64,000 nucleotides of DNA from Pseudomonas fluorescens. Lineage in GTDB: Bacteria > Pseudomonadota > Gammaproteobacteria > Pseudomonadales > Pseudomonadaceae. Shown in pieces: positions 16,730 through 25,013 of the stretch; positions within the stretch are counted from its first letter, which is position 1; every line of letters begins with the position of its first letter. The notes under the pieces were generated by a model. That model saw only the letters and a program-made list of their open reading frames with translations. It searched no databases and had not been told where the DNA came from. The DNA lies in NCBI RefSeq assembly GCF_902497875.1, contig NZ_CABVHY010000025.1, forward strand, positions 42,693-106,692. The letters run 5' to 3'. The position numbers and the translations under genes are program-made.

Positions 16730-18628
16730 ATGTCGCACGCATCTGATTTGATCAGCGAGGACATCCTCGCCTATCTGGGCCAGCACGAACGCAAGGAAAT
16801 GCTGCGCTTTCTTACCTGTGGCAACGTCGACGACGGCAAGAGCACGCTGATCGGGCGACTGCTGCATGATTCCAAGATGATCTACGAAGATCACCTGGAA
16901 GCCATTACCCGCGACTCGAAAAAAGTCGGCACCACGGGCGATGATATCGACCTGGCGTTGCTGGTTGACGGCCTGCAGGCCGAGCGCGAGCAGGGCATCA
17001 CCATCGATGTCGCCTACCGTTATTTCTCGACCGCCAAGCGCAAATTCATCATTGCCGATACCCCTGGCCATGAGCAGTACACCCGCAACATGGCCACCGG
17101 CGCATCGACCTGCGACCTGGCGATCATTCTGGTGGATGCCCGCTATGGCGTGCAGACCCAGACCCGTCGTCACAGCTTTATTGCCTCGCTGCTGGGCATC
17201 AAGCACATCGTCGTCGCCATCAACAAGATGGACCTCAACGGCTTCGATGAAACAGTCTTCGAGTCGATCAAGGCCGATTACCTGAAGTTCGCCGAAGGCA
17301 TCGCGTTCAAGCCGAGCACCATGGCGTTTGTCCCGATGTCGGCGCTCAAGGGCGACAACGTGGTGAACAAGAGCGAAAGTTCGCCCTGGTACACCGGTCA
17401 GTCGTTGATGGAGATTCTCGAAACCGTCGAGATCGCCAACGACCGCAACTACACCGACCTGCGTTTCCCGGTGCAGTACGTCAACCGTCCGAACCTGAAC
17501 TTCCGTGGCTTCGCCGGTACCCTGGCCAGCGGCATCGTGCACAAAGGCGATGAAATCGTGGTGCTGCCGTCGGGCAAGAGCAGCCGGGTCAGATCCATCG
17601 TCACCTTTGACGGGGAGCTGGAACACGCCGGTCCTGGCCAGGCGGTGACGCTGACCATGGAAGACGAAATTGATATCTCCCGTGGCGACTTGCTGGTGCA
17701 TGCCGATAACGTGCCGCAAGTCACCGACGCCTTCGACGCCATGTTGGTGTGGATGGCTGAAGAGCCGATGCTGCCGGGCAAGAAATACGACATCAAGCGC
17801 GCTACCACCTACGTGCCGGGTTCGATTACCAGCATTGTCAATCGCGTCGATGTGAACACCCTGGCCGAAGGCCCTGCCAGTTCGTTGCAGCTGAACGAGA
17901 TCGGTCGGGTCAAGATCAGCCTCGATGCGGCCATCGCGCTGGACGGTTACGCCAGCAACCGCACCACCGGTTCGTTCATCGTCATCGACCGTTTGACCAA
18001 TGGCACGGTCGCAGCGGGCATGATCATCGCCCAGCCTGTGGCTCACGACAGCGTCACGCACCATGGCAAGCTGGCGCATGTAGCGGTTGAAGAACGCGCC
18101 CAGCGCTTCGGCCAGCAACCGGCCACCGTGTTGTTCAGCGGCTTGTCGGGCGCGGGTAAAAGCACCCTGGCCTATGCGGTTGAACGCAAGTTGTTCGACA
18201 TGGGACGTTCGGTGTTTGTGCTCGATGGCCAGAACCTGCGTCACGACCTGAATAAAGGTCTGCCACAGGACCGCGCTGGGCGTACCGAGAACTGGCGTCG
18301 TGCCGCGCACGTTGCGCGTCAGTTCAACGAAGCCGGACTGGTGACTCTGGCGGCGTTCGTTGCGCCAAGTGCCGAAGGGCGTGAGCAGGCCAAGGATTTG
18401 ATCGGTAAGGAGCGTCTGCTGACGGTCTACGTCCAGGCCTCGCCGACGGTCTGTGCCGAGCGCGATCCGCAAGGCCTGTACGCGGCGGCCGGGGATAACA
18501 TCCCGGGCGACTCCTTCCCGTACGACGTGCCGCTGGACGCTGACCTCGTGGTCGACACCCAGTCGCTGTCACTGGAAGAAAGCGTCAAGCAAGTGCTGGA
18601 TCTGCTGCGCAAGCGTGGCGCGATCTAA
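16730..18628 (+). CDS. cysNC: CysNC, fused sulfate adenylyltransferase GTPase subunit and APS kinase
   Basis: A 632-residue fusion. Residues about 20-440 are the EF-Tu-like GTPase CysN (GNVDDGKSTLIGRLL P-loop, DTPGHEQY, NKMD). Residues about 465-632 are the APS kinase CysC (LFSGLSGAGKSTLAYAVE P-loop, VLDGQNLRHDLNKGL). CysN drives APS formation by CysD, and CysC phosphorylates APS to PAPS. The CysNC fusion is normal in pseudomonads. A strong terminator follows. Confidence 0.97.
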   Translation: MSHASDLISEDILAYLGQHERKEMLRFLTCGNVDDGKSTLIGRLLHDSKMIYEDHLEAITRDSKKVGTTGDDIDLALLVDGLQAEREQGITIDVAYRYFSTAKRKFIIADTPGHEQYTRNMATGASTCDLAIILVDARYGVQTQTRRHSFIASLLGIKHIVVAINKMDLNGFDETVFESIKADYLKFAEGIAFKPSTMAFVPMSALKGDNVVNKSESSPWYTGQSLMEILETVEIANDRNYTDLRFPVQYVNRPNLNFRGFAGTLASGIVHKGDEIVVLPSGKSSRVRSIVTFDGELEHAGPGQAVTLTMEDEIDISRGDLLVHADNVPQVTDAFDAMLVWMAEEPMLPGKKYDIKRATTYVPGSITSIVNRVDVNTLAEGPASSLQLNEIGRVKISLDAAIALDGYASNRTTGSFIVIDRLTNGTVAAGMIIAQPVAHDSVTHHGKLAHVAVEERAQRFGQQPATVLFSGLSGAGKSTLAYAVERKLFDMGRSVFVLDGQNLRHDLNKGLPQDRAGRTENWRRAAHVARQFNEAGLVTLAAFVAPSAEGREQAKDLIGKERLLTVYVQASPTVCAERDPQGLYAAAGDNIPGDSFPYDVPLDADLVVDTQSLSLEESVKQVLDLLRKRGAI

Positions 18629-18643
18629 GCGTTAGCCGCTAAT

Positions 18644-18681
18644 AAAAAACCCGCCGATGAGTGATCATCGGCGGGTTTTTT
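18644..18681. terminator. Strong bidirectional terminator after cysNC (copy 1)
   Basis: A perfect 11-base stem (CCCGCCGATGA / TCATCGGCGGG) with a 4-base loop, flanked by an A-run and a T-run. A diverged second copy lies at 19983-20022. Confidence 0.95.
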
Positions 18682-18698
18682 GTGTCCTTTTAATCGTC

Positions 18699-18797
18699 AA
18701 GATCGCAGCCTGCGGCAGCTCCTACATGGTCCGTGTACAACCGCGATTGATCGGGTGCGCACCTCTCCTGTAGGAGCTGCCGAAGGCTGCGATCTTT
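18699..18797. repeat. REP hairpin of the GATCGCAGCC type
   Basis: AGATCGCAGCCTGCGGCAGC and its inverted partner (GGAGCTGCCGAAGGCTGCGAT near 18773-18794) are separated by about 50 bases. This family recurs at 24814 and 39698. Confidence 0.85.
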
Positions 18798-18810
18798 TGA
18801 TCTTAGGTGC

Positions 18811-18900
18811 CTGGATACTCCCGATGCATCTGCGTTAGCAGCGCATCCTTATCTTCCCACAACTGATCCACCCCTGAAACTGCAAGCAATACCCCCCATC
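18811..18900 (-). pseudogene. Remnant of the 3' end of an acyltransferase gene (duplicate)
   Basis: This stretch is a diverged copy of the last 90 bases of the acyltransferase gene whose 3' end is at 20147. The first 24 bases (from CTGGATACTCCCGATGCATC) are identical. On the minus strand it encodes QLWEDKDALLTQMHREYPGT, against QLWEDKDALLAQMHREYPAK in the intact gene, and a 4-base deletion breaks the frame just upstream. Similarity fades at about 18900. Confidence 0.85.
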
Positions 18901-19116
18901 CACACCGGTCCCGAAAATTCTGGCATGCATATGAATTGCCAGCATCATTAATGCTATCGGATTTGGACTACAGGAATATCGGAAATGGATAAGTTTCATT
19001 GATTTGTAAATGAGAATAGTGTTGTTAGCAGGGTAGGTGAATTAGATTCTCGGTTGTATATAAGGCATGTGCGCGTGCATTAGAGCTGCTTGTTTCGGCG
19101 TTCGGAGAGTTGTGGT
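18901..19116. other. AT-rich non-coding DNA at the left of the islet
   Basis: No gene is visible. Base composition drops sharply here compared with the flanking housekeeping genes. TTGTTA ... TTAGAT (about 19021-19047) is a plausible weak promoter for the next gene. Confidence 0.5.
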
Positions 19117-19671
19117 GTGCGATATAAAATATTCGATATTCCCAAGGGGTATGTGCCGAGTGTTTTTGAAATTATTTTTTTAATCATTATTCTGATGTAT
19201 TTTTCTGTTGTTTCCTTGTGCCACTTTGAAGAGGTGGTAGAAATTCCTTCGGTTCCAAAAAAATTAGTTTTGGAAAGCGCTTTTATATATAGGGATATTT
19301 CGAGAGTTTCAAAAACTACGTCGAATTTATATCTCAGGGTTGGACCAGGTGATGAAGCGTATGATCATGTTATCGAAGCTTCTACTCGTGAGGTTCAGCA
19401 CTTGGGTTTTAGCAAGTCGCGAAAGCTATGGGTCGCTGTAGAACCGGATCGGAGTAAGCGGTTTGTTTGGGGGGTGTATGATAATGACCTACGGTTGTTG
19501 ATAAGTCGTCAAGATATTCTGCAGTGGGCGCAATACAGTAATTCTGCAAATTATTTTGTAATTGTTACATGGGGCTTTCTGTCTCTGTATTTGCTATTTG
19601 TGCTTTTAAAGCATGGTGTTTGGAATGGATTTTTAGCGAAAAGGATAGCGCGTGAAGATCGAGCAGATTGA
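19117..19671 (+). CDS. Unrecognised two-helix membrane protein in a low-GC islet
   Basis: A 184-residue protein when started at GTG 19117, which has GGAG about 6 bases upstream. The frame also extends to TTG 19090. Hydrophobic helices lie near residues 15-35 (SVFEIIFLIIILMYFSVVSL) and 150-170 (NYFVIVTWGFLSLYLLFVLL), with a soluble domain of about 110 residues between them. Codon use is AT-rich and unlike the neighbours. It overlaps the next gene by 20 bases. I do not recognise the family. The setting, a foreign pair beside a REP-rich gap, is compatible with an effector-immunity or other accessory gene, but nothing in the sequence proves it. Confidence 0.65.
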   Translation: MRYKIFDIPKGYVPSVFEIIFLIIILMYFSVVSLCHFEEVVEIPSVPKKLVLESAFIYRDISRVSKTTSNLYLRVGPGDEAYDHVIEASTREVQHLGFSKSRKLWVAVEPDRSKRFVWGVYDNDLRLLISRQDILQWAQYSNSANYFVIVTWGFLSLYLLFVLLKHGVWNGFLAKRIAREDRAD

Positions 19672-19960
19672 TAATGAAATATTTGTAATCGACGAGTTCT
19701 TAACTCAAAGTGAAGAGGAAAGCATAAACGTTCAGCTTAAAGGCGCGGTCTGGAGATACAACTGGCCAAATTATGAGGAGCTCCCCTTCGTTAGACCCTG
19801 TTGGCATGTTTTTATTGCTGGTAAAGGTCGCCCTGATCGGCAGTCTTGTGTCGAAGAACTGAACAGCAACGACTCATGGCGTTTCCTGATCGGGTTTATA
19901 AATTGCCTGGCTCTCATGTGTTCTCCGATTGGCGCCCGGTTAAGCCGCACTACTGGGTAA
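19652..19960 (+). pseudogene. Probable truncated gene, N-terminal fragment of an unrecognised protein
   Basis: The frame opens with MKIEQIDNEIFVIDEFLTQS and continues to about SWRFLIGF (residue 82), which reads like a genuine globular N-terminus, possibly of the 2-oxoglutarate oxygenase type. After that it turns into an unconvincing tail and stops. A second frame over 19876-19968 reads MAFPDRVYKLPGSHVFSDWR then PVKPHYWVTG and stop, which looks like the C-terminus of another protein. The locus therefore appears to be two gene fragments joined near 19885. Confidence 0.5.
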
Positions 19961-19982
19961 CAGGGTAGCGTTGGCCACCCAT

Positions 19983-20022
19983 AAAAAACACGTCGGTGAG
20001 TGATCATCGGCGGGTTTTATTG
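19983..20022. repeat. Diverged second copy of the cysNC terminator
   Basis: It has the same A-run, central GTGATCATCGGCGGG and the following TTGTGTCC as at 18644-18690. Three substitutions in the left arm (ACACGTCGGTGAG against ACCCGCCGATGAG) spoil the stem. It marks the right border of the islet. Confidence 0.85.
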
Positions 20023-20038
20023 TGTCCCTGAAATCACC

Positions 20039-20126
20039 ATCGTCGGAACGCCGCCCGGAGCCGGCTCGCTCCCACAAGGTCAATGTTCACCGAAGATCAA
20101 CTGTGGGAGCGAGCTTGCTCGCGAAG
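20039..20126. repeat. Inverted REP pair
   Basis: GGAGCCGGCTCGCTCCCACA and TGTGGGAGCGAGCTTGCTCG are in opposite orientation. The leading 18 bases match those before the REP after hisC. Confidence 0.85.
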
Positions 20127-20146
20127 AGGCCGGAACATTCACCTAA

Positions 20147-21052
20147 CTACTTCGCTGGATACTCCCGATGCATCTGCGCAAGCAACGCATCCTTGTCTTC
20201 CCAAAGCTGGTTGATCCACCCCTGAAACTGCAATCGATACTCCCCATCCTGGTCGTAATTCTTGCCGATGAACTGCGGCGGAATTTTAAGCTCCTGAAAA
20301 TGCACCACCACATCCTTCACATTCCCGCAGAGCAGGTCCCAGTAACCGGGGCGCCCGGCCGGGTAGTGAATGGTCACGTTGACGATGGATTCAAGCTGCT
20401 CACCCATGGCATCCAGCACAAACGCGATACCACCGGCCTTGGCTTTAAGCAGGTAGCGGAACGGAGAACTCTGCTGCGCGTGTTTGCCTTCGGTAAAACG
20501 CGTGCCTTCGACGAAGTTGAATATCCCCACCGGATTATTGCGGAACTTGTCGCACGTCTTGCGGGTGGTTTCCAGGTCTTTGCCTTTTTTCTCTGGGTGC
20601 TTCGCCAGATAAGCCTTGGAGTAACGCTTCATGAACGGAAAGCCCAGCGCCCACCACGCCAGGCCGATCACCGGGACCCAGATCAGCTCCTGCTTGAGGA
20701 AGAACTTCAACGGGCGAATGCGCCGGTTCAACACGTACTGCAGCACCATGATGTCGACCCAGCTCTGGTGATTGCTGGTGATCAGGTACGAGTGCTGATA
20801 GTCCAGACCTTCGAGCCCGCTGAGCTTCCAGCGTGTGTGCCCGAGTAAGTCCATCCAGGCCTTGTTGTTGCTGATCCAGGCTTCATGGATGTGGCTCATC
20901 AGCCAGTCGGTGAAGCGTTGGGCGGCCGGGAAGGGCAACAACAGTTTGAAGATCGCCACCACGAACAGCGGCGTACAACAAAGGATCGTGTTCAGCGCCA
21001 ACAGCAGCGAGGCGATCACGCCGCGCACGGGTGCAGGTAGAGAATCCAGCAT
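20147..21052 (-). CDS. YihG-like 1-acyl-glycerol-3-phosphate acyltransferase family protein
   Basis: A 301-residue PlsC-superfamily acyltransferase. The catalytic NHxxxxD motif is NHQSWVD (about residues 104-110), followed by FLKQELIWVPVIG and the acyl-acceptor motif FVEGTRFT. An N-terminal hydrophobic segment (IASLLLALNTILCCTPLFVV) anchors it in the inner membrane. The YihG subgroup adjusts phospholipid acyl-chain composition. Its ATG abuts the pta stop codon, so the two are likely one transcript. Its 3' 90 bases are duplicated at 18811. Confidence 0.85.
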   Translation of the reverse strand: MLDSLPAPVRGVIASLLLALNTILCCTPLFVVAIFKLLLPFPAAQRFTDWLMSHIHEAWISNNKAWMDLLGHTRWKLSGLEGLDYQHSYLITSNHQSWVDIMVLQYVLNRRIRPLKFFLKQELIWVPVIGLAWWALGFPFMKRYSKAYLAKHPEKKGKDLETTRKTCDKFRNNPVGIFNFVEGTRFTEGKHAQQSSPFRYLLKAKAGGIAFVLDAMGEQLESIVNVTIHYPAGRPGYWDLLCGNVKDVVVHFQELKIPPQFIGKNYDQDGEYRLQFQGWINQLWEDKDALLAQMHREYPAK

Positions 21053-23152
21053 TTAAACATCCATAGGTCGGTTGGCGGCTTGAATCGCGGTCAGGGCGAT
21101 GGTGTACACAATGTCATCGACTTGCGCACCACGCGGCAGGTCGTTCACCGGCTTGCGCAGGCCTTGCAGCATCGGCCCGAGGCTCACGCAATCGGCGCTG
21201 CGCTGCACGGCCTTGTGGGTGGTGTTGCCGGTGTTCAGGTCGGGGAACACGAACACCGTGGCTCGGCCGGCGACCTGACTGTTCGGTGCCAGTTGCCGGG
21301 CGACCGATTCGTTGGCCGCTGCGTCGTACTGCAACGGGCCGTCGATCAGCAGTGAATTTTGTGCTTCATGGGCCAGCAGGGTGGCTTCGCGGACCTTCTC
21401 GACTTCTTCGCCGCTGGCCGATTCGCCGCTGGAATAACTGATCATCGCCACCCGTGGGGTGATGCCGAACGCCGCCGCCGAGTCGGCGCTTTGCAAGGCG
21501 ATCTCGGCCAGTTCAGTGGCGCTTGGATGCGGGTTCATCACGCAGTCGCCATAGACCAGCACCTGCTCGGGGAACAGCATGAAAAACACCGACGAGACCA
21601 GGGTGCAGCCCGGGGCCGTCTTGATCAGCTGCAGGGCCGGGCGGATGGTGTTGGCGGTGGAGTGAATGACCCCCGACACCAGGCCATCCACTTCATCCAG
21701 CGCCAGCATCATGGTGCCGATCACCACGGTGTCTTCCAGTTGCTGCTCGGCCATCGGCGCGTTGAGGCTTTTGGTTTTGCGCAGGGCGACCATCGGCTCG
21801 ACATAACGCTGACGAATCAGGTCGGGGTCGAGAATTTCCAGACCTTCCGGCAGCTCGATGCCTTGGGCGCGGGCCACTGCTTGCACATCGTCGGGCCTGG
21901 CCAGGAGCACACAGCGGGCAATCCCGCGGGCCTGACAGATGGCGGCGGCCTGAACCGTCAGCGGATCACTGCCTTCCGGCAGGACGATGCGCTTGTTGGC
22001 GGCCTGGGCGCGCTGGATCAGTTGGTAGCGGAACACCGCCGGAGTCAGGCGCATTTCCCGTGGCGTGCCGCAGCGTTGATGCAGCCATTTCGCATCCAGA
22101 TGGCCAGCGACGAAATCGGTGATGATTTCCGCGCGTTCACGGTCATCGATCGGGATTTCCTTGTTCAGCCCGTTCAACTGGTTGGCGGTGTCGTAGGAAC
22201 CGCTGCTCACCGACAACACCGGCAGGCCGCCCTGCAAGGCACCACGACACAGATCCATAATGCGCGGGTCGGGCAGGGTGTCGCTGGTCAGTAACAGGCC
22301 GGCCAGCGGTACGCCGTTGATGGCTGCGAGGCTGACGGCGAGGATGATGTCGTCGCGATCCCCCGGGGTCACCACCAGTACGCCGGGCTTGAGCAGCTCG
22401 ACCGTGTTGCGCATGGTCCGGGCGCAGATGATGATTTTGCTCATGCGCCGGGTTTCATAATCCCCCGCGTTCAGAATCTGCGCGCCCATCAGGTCGGCCA
22501 CGTCGCGAGTGCGCGGCGCGTTCAGTTCCGGCTGGAAGGGGATGCAGCCGAGCAAACGGAAGTCGCCGCTGCGCAGCAATGGCGAGTGTTCTTTCAGGCG
22601 CGCGGCGAAGGCCTCCATGCTTTCATCGGTGCGGACCTTGTTCAGGATCACCCCGAGGACTTTCGGGTCTTTCGGGCCACCGAACAACTGGGCTTGCAAC
22701 TCGACCCGTCCGGACAGCTCGGTGAGCACTTCGTTTTCCGGCGCGGAAACCAGGATTACCTCGGCATCGAGGCTTTTCGCCAGGTGCAGGTTGACCCGCG
22801 CGGCATAGCTGGCGCTGCGGGTCGGGACCATGCCTTCGACAATCAGCACGTCTTTGCCGATGGCCGCTTCCTGGTACAGGGTAATGATTTCTTCCAGCAA
22901 CTCATCGAGCTGGCCGTCGCCGAGCATCCGTTCGACATGGGCCAGGACCAGTGGTTTTGGCGGTTTCAGGCCATGGGTACGGGCCATCAGTTCAGTCGAA
23001 CGTTCAGGTCCCAGATCGCCCGGGTGCGGCTGGGCAATGGGTTTGAAAAAGCCGACTTTCAGCCCGGCCCGCTCAAGGGTACGCACCAGCCCGAGGCTGA
23101 TGGAGGTCAGACCCACACCAAAATCGGTGGGCGCGATAAAAAAAGTCTGCAT
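21053..23152 (-). CDS. pta: Phosphate acetyltransferase (long form)
   Basis: A 699-residue three-part enzyme: N-terminal P-loop-like domain (MQTFFIAPTDFGVGLTS), middle DRTGG-type domain (TRRMSKIIICART ... VVTPGDRDDII) and C-terminal PTA catalytic domain (RIVLPEGSDPLTVQAA ... YSSGESASG ... VFPDLNTGN). It interconverts acetyl-CoA and acetyl phosphate. The ATG at 23152 is preferred to an in-frame upstream start at 23176 because it gives the standard N-terminus. ackA is not adjacent here. Confidence 0.95.
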   Translation of the reverse strand: MQTFFIAPTDFGVGLTSISLGLVRTLERAGLKVGFFKPIAQPHPGDLGPERSTELMARTHGLKPPKPLVLAHVERMLGDGQLDELLEEIITLYQEAAIGKDVLIVEGMVPTRSASYAARVNLHLAKSLDAEVILVSAPENEVLTELSGRVELQAQLFGGPKDPKVLGVILNKVRTDESMEAFAARLKEHSPLLRSGDFRLLGCIPFQPELNAPRTRDVADLMGAQILNAGDYETRRMSKIIICARTMRNTVELLKPGVLVVTPGDRDDIILAVSLAAINGVPLAGLLLTSDTLPDPRIMDLCRGALQGGLPVLSVSSGSYDTANQLNGLNKEIPIDDRERAEIITDFVAGHLDAKWLHQRCGTPREMRLTPAVFRYQLIQRAQAANKRIVLPEGSDPLTVQAAAICQARGIARCVLLARPDDVQAVARAQGIELPEGLEILDPDLIRQRYVEPMVALRKTKSLNAPMAEQQLEDTVVIGTMMLALDEVDGLVSGVIHSTANTIRPALQLIKTAPGCTLVSSVFFMLFPEQVLVYGDCVMNPHPSATELAEIALQSADSAAAFGITPRVAMISYSSGESASGEEVEKVREATLLAHEAQNSLLIDGPLQYDAAANESVARQLAPNSQVAGRATVFVFPDLNTGNTTHKAVQRSADCVSLGPMLQGLRKPVNDLPRGAQVDDIVYTIALTAIQAANRPMDV

Positions 23153-23190
23153 GCGAGATTCTCGGAATGTGCGCAAGGGTGAGGCCTATC

Positions 23191-23373
23191 CAGGGTCTGT
23201 TGACGCTTGGTGACGACCGCGACGGGTGCCCCGTCCCTTCGGGTTGCGCGCCAACTTGCGCGAGGCTGCGTTGCGGGATTTGCCAAGGGAACAACCATTG
23301 GCGGCATCCCGCGCCTTGCCTCGCACAAGCTGGCACAGCAACGCGGTTCGTCACCAAACGTCAACAGACCCTG
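23191..23373. mobile_element. MITE-like 183-base palindromic element
   Basis: The ends are 26-base terminal inverted repeats with one mismatch before the last positions: CAGGGTCTGTTGACGCTTGG at the left, and the reverse complement of CCAAACGTCAACAGACCCTG at the right. The interior is also an imperfect palindrome (TGCGCGAGGCTGCG ... CGCGCCTTGCCTCGCA), so the whole element could fold into one long hairpin. It has no coding capacity. I see no clear target-site duplication. Confidence 0.7.
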
Positions 23374-23389
23374 AGCCATCTACCGGATA

Positions 23390-23698
23390 TCAATCGCTAA
23401 GGTTATCGCTAACCGGGCCTTGAGCACACCAACCGCAGTCAAAGGGTTGGCCTATTTTTTCCTGGCGTTGCACAGGATCCGTCACCCAGGCCCGGGATTG
23501 CCACGGTGGCTGGTGGCGCAGGTGCTGCGTGTGGCCGCAGGAAAGCTCGACAACCCAGTGCCGGTCTTCATCTTGATGAAAGCCGGTGATCGTCGAGCCT
23601 TTCGAAGCGACCCGTTTGTCCGGGTTCTGTTCGCTTTCGGGCGTTTGCTTCGCTAAACTTGACCATTCTTCATTCTTTTGCAAAAGGTCTCGCCCCAT
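23390..23698 (-). CDS. DUF3565 family small zinc-binding-like protein
   Basis: About 102 residues when started at ATG 23698. The recognisable domain is in the second half: ITGFHQDEDRHWVVELSCGH, then QHLRHQPPWQ and a closing DCGWC. The Cys-Gly-His and Cys-x-x-Cys pairs suggest zinc binding. Family function is unknown. The first 38 residues are poorly conserved in character and the start is uncertain. The chosen ATG overlaps the ATG of the divergent slyD gene by two bases, and no other usual start codon lies between it and the domain. Confidence 0.7.
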   Translation of the reverse strand: MGRDLLQKNEEWSSLAKQTPESEQNPDKRVASKGSTITGFHQDEDRHWVVELSCGHTQHLRHQPPWQSRAWVTDPVQRQEKIGQPFDCGWCAQGPVSDNLSD

Positions 23699-24182
23699 GC
23701 TGATCGCCGCCAATAAGGCTGTCTCCATCGACTATACCCTGACCAACGACGCTGGTGAGGTCATCGACAGCTCCGCCGGCGGCGCGCCGCTGGTCTACCT
23801 GCAAGGCGCAGGTAATATCATTCCGGGCCTGGAGAAGGCTCTGGAAGGCAAAAAGGTCGGTGACGAACTGACGGTTGCCGTAGAACCTGAAGATGCCTAC
23901 GGCGAATACTCTGCCGAACTGGTCAGCACCCTGAGCCGCAGCATGTTCGAAGGCGTCGACGAACTGGAAGTGGGCATGCAGTTCCACGCATCCGCTCCGG
24001 ACGGCCAAATGCAGATCGTCACCATCCGCGATCTGGACGGCGACGAGGTTACCGTCGACGGCAACCACCCGTTGGCTGGCCAGCATTTGAACTTCCAGGT
24101 CAAAATCGTTGATATCCGCGATGCCAGCCAGGAAGAAATCGCCCATGGTCACGTCCATGGCGAAGGTGGTCACCACCACTGA
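23697..24182 (+). CDS. slyD: SlyD-type FKBP peptidyl-prolyl isomerase
   Basis: A 161-residue cytoplasmic chaperone and prolyl isomerase. The FKBP domain is split by an insert-in-flap domain (YLQGAGNIIPGLEKALEGKK ... PEDAYGEY), and the His-rich tail HGHVHGEGGHHH can bind nickel. The start ATG at 23697 has AAAGG about 10 bases upstream. SlyD in other bacteria helps nickel delivery and protein folding. Confidence 0.93.
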   Translation: MLIAANKAVSIDYTLTNDAGEVIDSSAGGAPLVYLQGAGNIIPGLEKALEGKKVGDELTVAVEPEDAYGEYSAELVSTLSRSMFEGVDELEVGMQFHASAPDGQMQIVTIRDLDGDEVTVDGNHPLAGQHLNFQVKIVDIRDASQEEIAHGHVHGEGGHHH

Positions 24183-24210
24183 TTTCTGCGCTAAGCTCAG
24201 AATTCTGGAG

Positions 24211-24232
24211 AGGCGCCCGAGGGCGCCTTTTT
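24211..24232 (+). terminator. Intrinsic terminator after slyD
   Basis: A perfect 8-base stem AGGCGCCC / GGGCGCCT with a GA loop, followed by TTTTTA. Confidence 0.9.
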
Positions 24233-24314
24233 AGTCGCGGCTGTTCCTGACTGCAAAGCGCTTGCACTGTCGAGTGGCTGTTTCAAGAAGAACACGGGAA
24301 ATTTGGAGTTCGTC

Positions 24315-24797
24315 ATGAGTGCTTTTCACGACCTAACATTGAAAGCTCTGGATGGCCAGGACCTACCTCTCGCGCCGTTGAAAGGGAAAGTCGTGCTGGT
24401 GGTCAACGTCGCCTCCAAGTGTGGTTTGACGCCACAATACAAAGAGCTTGAAGCGCTTTATCAACGCTACAAGGATCAAGGTTTCAGTGTGCTGGGCTTG
24501 CCGTGCAATCAATTCGCCGGACAGGAACCAGGCTCCGAAGCAGAGATTCAGGAGTTTTGCAGCCTCAACTACGACGTGACGTTTCCCTTGAGCAGCAAGC
24601 TCGAGGTCAACGGGCAAGATCGTCACTCCTTGTATCGCCTGCTGGCGGGCGAGGGTGCGGAGTTCCCGGGTGACATTACCTGGAACTTCGAGAAATTCCT
24701 GCTGGGCAAGGACGGACGTGTGCTGGCGCGTTTCTCGCCACGGACCACTCCCGATGATCCGGCGGTTGTTCAGGCGATCGAAAAAGCGCTGAGCTGA
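24315..24797 (+). CDS. Glutathione peroxidase family thiol peroxidase
   Basis: A 160-residue protein. The catalytic Cys is in NVASKCGLTPQY (about residue 36), the Gln and Cys in GLPCNQFAGQEPG, and the Trp in WNFEKFL, which together form the GPx tetrad. It is a cysteine (not selenocysteine) enzyme reducing hydrogen peroxide and organic peroxides, probably with thioredoxin. The ATG at 24315 is preferred to an in-frame TTG at 24303. Confidence 0.93.
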   Translation: MSAFHDLTLKALDGQDLPLAPLKGKVVLVVNVASKCGLTPQYKELEALYQRYKDQGFSVLGLPCNQFAGQEPGSEAEIQEFCSLNYDVTFPLSSKLEVNGQDRHSLYRLLAGEGAEFPGDITWNFEKFLLGKDGRVLARFSPRTTPDDPAVVQAIEKALS

Positions 24798-24813
24798 AAC
24801 CCGGATCAAAATC

Positions 24814-24889
24814 AAAAGATCGCAGCCTGCGGCAGCGCCTACATTGGATTGTGTATATCCGTAGGAACTGCCGCAGGCTGCGATCTTTT
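24814..24889. repeat. REP hairpin of the GATCGCAGCC type
   Basis: AAAAGATCGCAGCCTGCGGC and its reverse complement flank a 30-base loop. The stem is about 22 bases and perfect near its base. With the trailing T-run it may also terminate transcription from gpx. Confidence 0.88.
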
Positions 24890-25013
24890 TGCTTCTCCTT
24901 TCTTTTGATTCTTAATCACCAAAATCAATAGTGGTATTCAAGGCTAAGCGCTGCGCATATTATCGCCGTCATAAAACTTCCGTCCCGTCGATACCGTTTT
25001 CGTGGAGCGCCCC

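Noticed and set aside
16052..18472. 806-codon open frame on the minus strand opposite cysD/cysNC
   Set aside because: It is fully covered by confident coding genes on the other strand, and the composition (His/Asp/Gln-rich) is typical of antisense frames.
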